Positions 34,755 through 41,163 of a stretch of DNA of 64,000 nt are shown in pieces. The DNA lies in contig CP066696.1 of the NCBI GenBank assembly GCA_016432585.1, positions 576,113 through 640,112 of the forward strand, given 5' to 3'. Position 1 is the stretch's first letter, and every line of letters starts with the position of its first letter. Origin of the DNA: Candidatus Saccharibacteria bacterium. GTDB taxonomy: Bacteria > Patescibacteriota > Saccharimonadia > Saccharimonadales > Saccharimonadaceae. The translations under genes and the position numbers were made by a program. The notes beneath the pieces are model-generated. The model was not told the origin of the DNA and made no database searches. It saw nothing but the letters and a program-made list of their open reading frames with translations.

Positions 34755-35051
34755 CTAAAAGGTATTCACGAACGTAATATATATCCAAAGGAAATAGAGT
34801 ACCGACCCCACGCCAATAATATCCAAAAGGATGATAATCCGCCTTAATACTTCTGATTTGATCTTATTCTTCAAAACAGCATAAGAACATCCTATAGCTA
34901 CAGAGTACGGAAGAGCATACACTAGGTACAGTGCATTTTTGCTAATTATTGCAACCCACCCAATAAGCAATACAGCCAATGCCATGATAGTAATACTGAT
35001 CGTCAGTGCCTCGTACTTAAGACTATTGTTAGCTGTATTTGGTTTTGTCAT
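34755..35051 (-). CDS. small membrane protein, 98 aa
   Basis: A 98-residue protein with three hydrophobic helices (about 15-36, 41-60 and 72-95) and a basic loop KNKIKSEVLRR between helices two and three, so the N-terminus is probably outside. TATACT ends 7 nt above the ATG, a leaderless mRNA. AT-rich codons match the background genes. No family is recognised. Confidence 0.68.
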   Translation of the reverse strand: MTKPNTANNSLKYEALTISITIMALAVLLIGWVAIISKNALYLVYALPYSVAIGCSYAVLKNKIKSEVLRRIIILLDIIGVGSVLYFLWIYITFVNTF

Positions 35052-35089
35052 GACATTTAGTATAAAGCATTACGGATCGAGAGGAGTAA

Positions 35090-36685
35090 CTACTGCGTCC
35101 ACCAAGATACTGGCTCTACGACTGAGGCTCCACTTACATGAACCCCTGCAGCGCCCTTCGATATTGCTTCGTCGTAGGTCGCTTGGTCGGTAATAACATG
35201 TCCAATAACAGGCTTTCCAAGTGCAATCGCTTCATTCCAAATAGCCTGCGATGCGCTACGGACCATGCCAATAAGTGTCCAATAAGGACCCCAGGTTTGA
35301 AGATTGCCGTTGCCTCCTTGGGCAGCCGACGCATCCTCCGCATAGAAGTAGCCCCACGTTTCAAAACCCAGAGCCTGGGCGGCTGTAGATAGTGCTGTTG
35401 CACCTGAACCGCCGCCGCTATATTTAATAATCACTCTTTCAGAGGCCAAGTCGTTAGAGACCATGTTTAAAAATTCAGTTCGGTACGAACCAAGAGTGTA
35501 TTTTGGGTCTATAACAAAAATATGAGTGCTTCCGTAGGCGGCGACAATTTCTTCCCAACGCATATACGGCTGTGGATCGCCAGGTCCAATAAGGTTTTGC
35601 TGCGCTTGAATTTGTGCCCATGTTTGACTCGAGGCATTTCCATAGGTTCCGCCCGAGGTTCGATCGGTTGAGATATCGTGAAGACCAAACCACACGCCAT
35701 CACTTGTTCGGGCTAACGAAACTTCCAACACACCGTAGCCCCGCACAACCGCCTGAGTATAGGCAAAGAGTGACATTTCGGGATATGAAGCAGACCCGCC
35801 TCGATGCGCCCACGTAAACCCAGGGGTTGCGAGCATCTCGGCTACAGAGTTAAATCCACGTCGAACCGGAATAACGTTCGCAGGAGTGCGCGGACCATCT
35901 ATAGACGTATAGTAGAGGCGCGTTTCAGCCCCGTTGCCATCGGCCTCGGGATATCCCGCTCCAGTTGGATCTGGCGGATCGACACCCCCTCGTAGCGCAA
36001 TACCCTGAGCAACAGCTGCTGTTGGGGAACCCCAAGTCATACTTACTGCGCCCACTGGCGATGCAGCCACCTCTTGAGCACCCACCCAAGTATATGTCCT
36101 TGATACAGTAATATTTGCCGATGTCACCGCTTGCGCGGCTTCTGTATATCCCGTCGGATACGTGAGAGGGATATGGTCATTATTTGCCGTAAACTCCGAT
36201 CCGGCCGCAAAAAGAGCAAGCACCGGAGGGTCGGCAGCCGTATAAGATCCAACCTCTCGGCCAATTGTCGCCGAAGCTCCATTTAGTACTGCATTTCCAC
36301 TATAACTATCGTAAAAACCAGCCACTGGGTTCACAAGATCCACTCCGCGAACAATAAATGCCAAGACTATACACCGATTAGTTCCGGTCGTAGTAGTAAC
36401 CGAGAACACGTAGTTAGCAGGCTCAGACGAGGCGTCCGTTACTGCATGACCATAGTATCCGTTCACCCTAAACGATGTATTATTCGCCAGAAACGCCGTT
36501 CCTAAGTGATCGAACCCAGGGCTTGACGGCTCGGCGGATGCCGTAGAGCTTTGATTACGCACAAAAACGACAATATAATCGCCGTCTACGACACCAGAAG
36601 GGCGGGGAATTGAAACTAAGGCAACACCAGCAGACGTTACACCGATGAAAGATGTAAAAGAACCGACTACCGATGGCGCCGCCAT
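35090..36685 (-). CDS. GDPD-domain protein with phage-fibre-like N-terminus
   Basis: A 531-residue protein. Residues 1 to about 245 form a beta-rich region full of Ser, Thr, Ala, Gly and Val (MAAPSVVGSF..., repeats of FVRNQS-like strands), like phage tail or surface proteins. Residues about 275-530 resemble glycerophosphodiester phosphodiesterase: TWAHRGGSASYPEMS, LEVSLARTSDGVWFGLHD and later VIDPKYT. In GDPDs HRG, the Glu/Asp after PEN and HD are catalytic; here PEM replaces PEN. No signal peptide. The ATG overlaps the preceding stop (TAATG), so it is coupled to the ARLP-type gene. Confidence 0.7.
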   Translation of the reverse strand: MAAPSVVGSFTSFIGVTSAGVALVSIPRPSGVVDGDYIVVFVRNQSSTASAEPSSPGFDHLGTAFLANNTSFRVNGYYGHAVTDASSEPANYVFSVTTTTGTNRCIVLAFIVRGVDLVNPVAGFYDSYSGNAVLNGASATIGREVGSYTAADPPVLALFAAGSEFTANNDHIPLTYPTGYTEAAQAVTSANITVSRTYTWVGAQEVAASPVGAVSMTWGSPTAAVAQGIALRGGVDPPDPTGAGYPEADGNGAETRLYYTSIDGPRTPANVIPVRRGFNSVAEMLATPGFTWAHRGGSASYPEMSLFAYTQAVVRGYGVLEVSLARTSDGVWFGLHDISTDRTSGGTYGNASSQTWAQIQAQQNLIGPGDPQPYMRWEEIVAAYGSTHIFVIDPKYTLGSYRTEFLNMVSNDLASERVIIKYSGGGSGATALSTAAQALGFETWGYFYAEDASAAQGGNGNLQTWGPYWTLIGMVRSASQAIWNEAIALGKPVIGHVITDQATYDEAISKGAAGVHVSGASVVEPVSWWTQ

Positions 36686-37017
36686 TAGGCCGCCCTTACG
36701 ATTACCAGCGTATCAACCGGAGTTCCCGGAGGAATTTCGCTTAATGCATCAACGAAAATAATTGGATTCGCAACCGCAGTTATGGCTGCGTTCACCCCGG
36801 CAGCAGTCACCGCCTTTGTTGTATCCGTTCCAGCAATAGCTTCGCTGGAACTAGCAAGTTGCACGACGCCCTTTGTTGAAGACGAGGCATCGGGAGCGGC
36901 ACTCGAAATACTGTCAGCCTTAAGTGTTCCACTAGGATTATGCGATACGCTTAAGTACTCGTTAAGAAGGAGCCCCCATTGCCCGTCGTCACCGCCTGGT
37001 TCGGGTAATCGTGCCAC
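36685..37017 (-). CDS. ARLP-type N-terminal domain protein, 110 aa
   Basis: A 110-residue protein starting MARLPEPGGDDGQWGLLLNEYL and continuing with SVSHNPSGTLK, a segment found again at the start of the fibre-like protein at 51228. Then comes a Ser/Ala/Thr-rich stretch VVQLASSSEAIAGTDTTKAVTAAG, a phrase typical of phage tail-fibre repeats, and FVDALSEIPPGTPVDTLVIVRA. It is the first gene of a pair with the GDPD protein. TGC-TATACT and AAGG precede the ATG. It may be a connector or assembly protein for a surface fibre; this is inference. Confidence 0.68.
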   Translation of the reverse strand: MARLPEPGGDDGQWGLLLNEYLSVSHNPSGTLKADSISSAAPDASSSTKGVVQLASSSEAIAGTDTTKAVTAAGVNAAITAVANPIIFVDALSEIPPGTPVDTLVIVRAA

Positions 37018-37167
37018 GATGCTACCTTTCTACTTAAACGCTATAAAGATAGTATAGCAAAAACGCTAATGGATTTAAAAACCGCCCAGTTTCAAGAACA
37101 CACCCCCTCCGGATCAGGCTAGCGCTGGATAGCCCTCAACCACAATCAATGTGCGCAAGCACCTCTA

Positions 37168-37242
37168 TTGACATATATGTTAGAGTATGTTATAAATAAA
37201 ATGAACACTGTAAGCCGACACCCCGTATCGGGAGAGTCTCGT
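37168..37242 (+). promoter_or_regulatory. promoter and leader of GC-rich unit F
   Basis: Perfect TTGACA (37168-37173), exactly 17 bp, TATAAA (37191-37196). The first bases resemble the unit C promoter (both TTGACATATA). A small hairpin CCCG-TAT-CGGG (37222-37232) precedes GGGAGAG, and GAG-AGT-CTC follows the SD before the ATG. Confidence 0.83.
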
Positions 37243-37506
37243 ATGAGTTCAGAAGAGAGCCGACTGGAGATCGCTGCCACGGTGCTTACTCGCGGCTTCC
37301 GCGACCACTGCGTTCGGATCGCCCTGGAGGCTGGTGTGATCGACATCGATCGCGCTGCCGCTCTGCGAAAGAGCGACAACCTTCAGGAAGTGGTCGATGC
37401 ACTGGGTGAGGACCTGCAGACATACGCCCACGGTCAACGCCTGACGCCCGAACAGTTCGACGTCCTCTGCAACGCGATCTTCCCCAATCCACTCAACTTC
37501 ATCTAG
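37243..37506 (+). CDS. small acidic helical protein (GC-rich unit F)
   Basis: An 87-residue soluble protein, rich in Glu, Asp, Arg and Ala and predicted almost all helical: EIAATVLTRGFRDHCVRIALEAG, then RAAALRKSDNLQEVVDAL, then LTPEQFDVLCNAIFPNPLNFI. It lacks a signal or membrane helix. The start at 37243 follows GGGAGAG. GC-rich codons (CTG, GTG, ATC, GCC) and its own promoter and terminator set it apart from the flanking genes. The end LCNAIFPNPLNFI could be a partner-binding helix. No family recognised. Confidence 0.7.
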   Translation: MSSEESRLEIAATVLTRGFRDHCVRIALEAGVIDIDRAAALRKSDNLQEVVDALGEDLQTYAHGQRLTPEQFDVLCNAIFPNPLNFI

Positions 37507-37521
37507 CGCTGCCCGCGCTTC

Positions 37522-37590
37522 CACCCCGCACCATACTACAAGAGACACCTCGTGCCTGTAGTGTGGCCGGGGTGTTTCCTCTTTTACACC
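37522..37590 (+). terminator. intrinsic terminator of GC-rich unit F
   Basis: Long two-part stem: CACCCCG / CGGGGTG (37522-37528 with 37568-37574) and CCATACTAC / GTAGTGTGG (37531-37539 with 37558-37566), followed by TTTCCTCTTTT. Confidence 0.85.
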
Positions 37591-37700
37591 AAAGTCCATA
37601 AAACAGCCCACCCCTTTAATAGCATTTTTAATCATCTGCGCGTATTCTTCCTACTCAAGGGTATTTGGATGGCGTACTCTTAGATGCTAGTATTAATATT

Positions 37701-38060
37701 ATGATAAACAAGCCTAAAGCAACGGTACAACCAAAGCATCTTAGATCAATCTTAATTACTGCAGGCAGCATTCTGACTTTTGGTTGGGCTCTGCTTCTTG
37801 CAATTACGACATGGCTAAGCGACCTGCCGTGCGCAATTAGCCCCACTAGCTGCGCGGATGGAGTGGCATTGGCTAATTTTATACTTTACAGTCCCATCAT
37901 CACCGGAGCATTTATACTCCCAATAGGTTTTATATATGAGAATAAAATGTCACGAGAAGCTAAATTTGGCATAACACTAGTTGCTGCCGGTTTACTATTC
38001 TTTATTGCCTTTTGGCTTATTGTTTTTACCGGTATCTCTATCCACGGCCTTAGGGGTTAG
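37701..38060 (+). CDS. membrane protein, 119 aa
   Basis: A 119-residue protein with three helices (about 16-40, 55-75 and 88-112) and a Cys-containing external loop SDLPCAISPTSCADG, which could form a disulfide. The start at 37701 is preferred over an upstream in-frame ATG because TGC-TAGTAT ends 7 nt above it (leaderless). AT-rich codons match the background genes. Function unknown. Confidence 0.7.
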   Translation: MINKPKATVQPKHLRSILITAGSILTFGWALLLAITTWLSDLPCAISPTSCADGVALANFILYSPIITGAFILPIGFIYENKMSREAKFGITLVAAGLLFFIAFWLIVFTGISIHGLRG

Positions 38061-38091
38061 ATAGGAAAAAACATAAAATGATATGAAGAAA

Positions 38092-38139
38092 CCCTCAGCT
38101 CAGCTCCACCTGGTTGGCGGAACTGGAGCTGAGGGTTTT
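38092..38139. terminator. hairpin terminator between a membrane gene and GC-rich unit G
   Basis: Stem around CCCTCAGCT...CCA / TGGAGCTGAGGG, with AAA on one side and TTTT on the other, so it can act for both converging genes. The 5' arm has a 5-base insertion (CAGCT doubled), giving alternative pairings. Confidence 0.75.
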
Positions 38140-38159
38140 GACTCTTCAGTCATTCAGTC

Positions 38160-40472
38160 TTACGGCGTCAGCATCGCAGCCACTGCAATATCTGCGTAGG
38201 CCTGCTGACCATATTCGTTCGGGTGAAGCGTGTAGGCCGGATGCCCAGCCCACTGATCGAGGTTGTGGAAGTAGGAACTTTCAGGATCAGCACACACAGT
38301 ATGTCCATCGAACGGGGAACCGTTCTCATTGACAGACACGTAGTGAAGCCGCTGGGAGTAGTCCGTATTGATCCCACGGACTGTGTCGACGACGTCTGCA
38401 ATCTTGTCGTCCAACTTGGTCACGACATCGCGAGCCGCTTGAGCGTCGGCCCAGTACATCGGGATTGTACCCGTCGAGTCGTACCCGCTGTCGTACAAGT
38501 ACGAGCATCGAGGGTCTTGCGGATCACCGGTCGTCTTGATCGGAGCCACCTGCGGGTAGTCCAGCACGTAGACCTGGGCCGCCGGAGCCTCGTCGAGAAT
38601 CTTCCTGTAGGTATCCTCGAGTTCGGACGGCAGCTCGTTGTTGATCTTGCCGACAGCCGTGGTATGAGCACTACTGCCGATTCGACAGGTACTGGTCGGG
38701 TTGGCGCACGCCGTTCCGAAGTCCACGAACCCGATGTTGTTCCCGCCGATCGTGATCGTCACGACCTTCGTGTTGACATTCAGGTTCGTGACTTGAAGCG
38801 GCTCCGTGTTGTAGGTGGGTGGGTCGTTGGGCGTAGGTGTGAGCTGAACATGCTCAGTCTTCGCACCGGAACATGCCGCGAACTCTCCCGTTGTCAGGTC
38901 AGCCTTGACCTTTGGATTGCGGCTGACCAACTTGGCGTAGGCCAGCTCGCTTCGATGACACTTGTCCGCTGAGGTATCGCTACCGTCCTCGAAAGGCTCG
39001 ACTCCCTCTCCGGAAGAGTAGGAGTCGCCAAGTGCCACGTAGGCTCCCGGCGCTGGTTGCGCCGGAGTGTTGGCGACGAGAATATCCCCTTGAGGATAGC
39101 TCGTGCCCATGCCCGTCACAGCAACAGCGAACAGCTTCTTGCTGCCGTCGCAGTTGTTGGTGCATTCCGCCCTCACATAGAGGGTGTTGTTTACCGGTTG
39201 CGAGGCGATCAGGTCCATGGATTCGAGCTTGTAGCCGCTCGGACCGCCGGACTTGGTCAGATCACCGATGATGCCCTGACTGTACGTCCAGGTGTTGCTT
39301 GACGGGTCGAAGACCCGAACAGCGACACCGGGAACGGTTGTCGGGTTACTGAGGCCGGTATTGACCGCTAGCTCCCGAGTTACCACCACCTTACCTCCAC
39401 TCTCGGAGGCGAGGTAGCCGTTGCCGAACGTGCCGCCAGCGTAGGTGTTCTCAAGTTGTTCCGAGTACACCTTTACTCCGGCGGCGTTGATCACCACCAG
39501 AGTCTTGACCCACACCGTCGGTGAGGCCGGCAACCCACCACTGAGCATCTTCTGCTCGGTGATGAGTGCCGCCACAGCCCCTCCAGGGAGGGGTGACAGC
39601 GTGATGTCATTGACTGCTGCTCCAGTTGTTGAAGCGGCGGCCGTCCAGCGCACGTCTCCCTTGTTGGGATCGTACCTTGAGACCCCGTAACCCTGCACAC
39701 CGCCCGAGGACATCACGGATGCGACGAAGAGACGCCCTTCGGCGTCGATCTTCTCATCCCAGAGCGAGCCGATAGTGGCCTGCCCCAGGAACTTGCCGCC
39801 GTAGCTGTAGTACAGAGCGTGTCCACCCGACTGAGCGTGCACCACGACGCCGTCCTTGTAGGTACGGAGAATCGTGGTGCAGTTCGTCGGGATAGAGATG
39901 TCCAGAACCTTGGTGGGCTCCGTCTGGCCGACCGCGACCTCCGGGCTGAGCCCGATGAGATGCACCGATCCATCACTCATCCTTGCGGTCGAGTAGATGT
40001 TGCCGTTGGCACCGACCTCGTAGGACGGTACGCCCGAGCTACACGCCAGTGGGTATTTCCACTTCAGCGTGTTGCCGTTGTACGCCAGCAGGTTTGCCCC
40101 GAACTTCCACGTGCTACCGACCTTGCCGTACGGCCGTCCGTAGACGTGACCGTTCTTGTCGGCGGTCGGCGCAGTGATGCAGTTCGGGACGCCGTCGACG
40201 ACCGTGGTTCGGTCGATCTGGCGCACCAGCTGCCCGGTAGCGCCGTAGGTGACCAGGTCACTTCCAGAACTTCCAGGCTGGCAGGGTACGGTAATGTCAC
40301 CGTTGGGACTCGTCACGGGAGAGCCGTCCGTCGCCCCGATAGTGACCGAAGGCCACTGCAGGGTCGGGATCGATTCCGCCGCGTTGGCGACCCCCGAAGG
40401 GATCAGGATCATCAGCGACGCCAGCAAGCTGAGGAGACTCAGCAGTACTGGTGTGCGTCGTGACTTTTGCAT
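38160..40472 (-). CDS. secreted SGNH/GDSL hydrolase with beta-propeller (GC-rich unit G)
   Basis: A 770-residue exported enzyme. The signal peptide (residues 1-31) ends GVANA-AES. About residues 40-475 carry repeated blades like PQQ/propeller repeats (LLAYNGNTLKWKYPL, AEGRLFVAS). The C-terminal SGNH hydrolase has block I GDSYSSGEG (catalytic Ser), the Asn block TIGGNNIGF and the end HPNEYGQ (catalytic His). Such enzymes de-esterify lipids or polysaccharides. The start follows GGTGG. Codons are GC-rich and similar architectures are frequent in actinobacteria. It could act on host envelope lipids or glycans. Confidence 0.85.
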   Translation of the reverse strand: MQKSRRTPVLLSLLSLLASLMILIPSGVANAAESIPTLQWPSVTIGATDGSPVTSPNGDITVPCQPGSSGSDLVTYGATGQLVRQIDRTTVVDGVPNCITAPTADKNGHVYGRPYGKVGSTWKFGANLLAYNGNTLKWKYPLACSSGVPSYEVGANGNIYSTARMSDGSVHLIGLSPEVAVGQTEPTKVLDISIPTNCTTILRTYKDGVVVHAQSGGHALYYSYGGKFLGQATIGSLWDEKIDAEGRLFVASVMSSGGVQGYGVSRYDPNKGDVRWTAAASTTGAAVNDITLSPLPGGAVAALITEQKMLSGGLPASPTVWVKTLVVINAAGVKVYSEQLENTYAGGTFGNGYLASESGGKVVVTRELAVNTGLSNPTTVPGVAVRVFDPSSNTWTYSQGIIGDLTKSGGPSGYKLESMDLIASQPVNNTLYVRAECTNNCDGSKKLFAVAVTGMGTSYPQGDILVANTPAQPAPGAYVALGDSYSSGEGVEPFEDGSDTSADKCHRSELAYAKLVSRNPKVKADLTTGEFAACSGAKTEHVQLTPTPNDPPTYNTEPLQVTNLNVNTKVVTITIGGNNIGFVDFGTACANPTSTCRIGSSAHTTAVGKINNELPSELEDTYRKILDEAPAAQVYVLDYPQVAPIKTTGDPQDPRCSYLYDSGYDSTGTIPMYWADAQAARDVVTKLDDKIADVVDTVRGINTDYSQRLHYVSVNENGSPFDGHTVCADPESSYFHNLDQWAGHPAYTLHPNEYGQQAYADIAVAAMLTP

Positions 40473-40526
40473 GACGTTCCACCATCTTTCGCTTGTTGAA
40501 CCGAATTGTTGATGAGCGAGACAAAC

Positions 40527-40553
40527 AAAAAAAGGAGCGCCTTACGGCACACC
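40527..40553 (-). terminator. attenuator-like terminator in the unit G leader
   Basis: On the minus strand GGTGTGCC-GTAA-GGCGCTCC (seven of eight bases pair, one by G-U) followed by seven T residues. It lies between the promoter and the SGNH gene, about 32-58 nt into the transcript, so it would cut off the gene unless read through. Confidence 0.72.
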
Positions 40554-40620
40554 CATCCTGTTCGTCCTGTTGCGACTGAAGAGTCGTATTACTTATACCA
40601 TTATATCCATTTTTTGTATA
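40554..40620 (-). promoter_or_regulatory. promoter and leader of GC-rich unit G
   Basis: On the minus strand TATACA (40615-40620), exactly 17 bp, TATAAG (40592-40597). A hairpin CGACT-CTTC-AGTCG (40573-40586) begins at the predicted transcription start. A second -10 candidate TATAAT lies slightly upstream. The attenuator follows, and GGTGG precedes the SGNH start. Confidence 0.7.
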
Positions 40621-40725
40621 GAGGTGCATGATCCGCGATAAGGATTCGAGCCCACATAACAGCTGGATTGGATTTATGAGAAATAAAAAAATGCTATCTT
40701 TCAAGCATTTTTATATCTGTAATGA

Positions 40726-40750
40726 TTTCTTGGCTGGGGTGGAGGGATTC
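40726..40750 (-). repeat. partial duplicate of tRNA-Gln 3' end
   Basis: A perfect 25-bp copy of 40969-40993: the last 20 bases of the tRNA-Gln gene (CCA end, acceptor arm and part of the T arm) plus five flanking bases. The copies are 243 bp apart in the same orientation. The interval has no convincing ORF but contains several T-arm-like fragments (near 40644 and 40916). This is the footprint expected of a tRNA-targeting integrative element, or a decayed tRNA copy. Confidence 0.75.
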
Positions 40751-40942
40751 CATAAAGGACCTCACCCAACACAGACGACTATCTTTTTTACAAGCAGGAG
40801 GGATATCGGCTAAAGCCTCCTCCGTTCGCGCATTCAGAAAAATAGCTAGCGCTGCTTTTCTTCATTTTGCTCACTTCGCCGAACCCCGCGTCGTTTTGCT
40901 TTAGCAAAACCGGGGATTCAAAACCTCAGCCACAAATCAAGA

Positions 40943-40968
40943 AAAAAGCCGAGCAAATGCTCGACTCT
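40943..40968 (-). terminator. intrinsic terminator of tRNA-Gln
   Basis: On the minus strand CGAGCA-TT-TGCTCG followed by GC and six T residues, five bases below the CCA end of the tRNA. Confidence 0.88.
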
Positions 40969-40973
40969 TTTCT

Positions 40974-41048
40974 TGGCTGGGGTGGAGGGATTCGAACCCC
41001 CGAATGCATGGACCAAAACCATGTGCCTTACCACTTGGCGACACCCCA
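40974..41048 (-). tRNA. tRNA-Gln (anticodon TTG), CCA encoded
   Basis: Seventy-five bases with a 7-bp acceptor stem TGGGGTG / CACCCCA, discriminator G and encoded CCA. The D arm contains AAGTGGTAAGGC, the anticodon stem CATGG / CCATG flanks TTTTGGT (anticodon TTG, decoding CAA and CAG), and the T arm has GGTTCGAATCC. It is the only tRNA gene in the window, lies 115 bp before the UvrA-like gene on the other strand, and its 3' end is duplicated at 40726. Confidence 0.95.
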
Positions 41049-41163
41049 AAGCTTTGCTAGTATACCATATTCTCATCTATTAAATCCATAGGCTGGCGAG
41101 GGTAGTCATATGCGCCAAGCTGCGATATTATTATTTGATACCCCGAATAAAAAAGGAGCGAAG

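Noticed and set aside
38223-40463. Large plus-strand frames opposite the SGNH hydrolase
   Set aside because: Shadow ORFs. The minus strand has a signal peptide, propeller repeats and catalytic motifs.
40621-40904. Short ORFs in the gap between the unit G promoter and tRNA-Gln
   Set aside because: They run through the partial tRNA copy and T-arm-like fragments and lack SDs, so they are non-coding.
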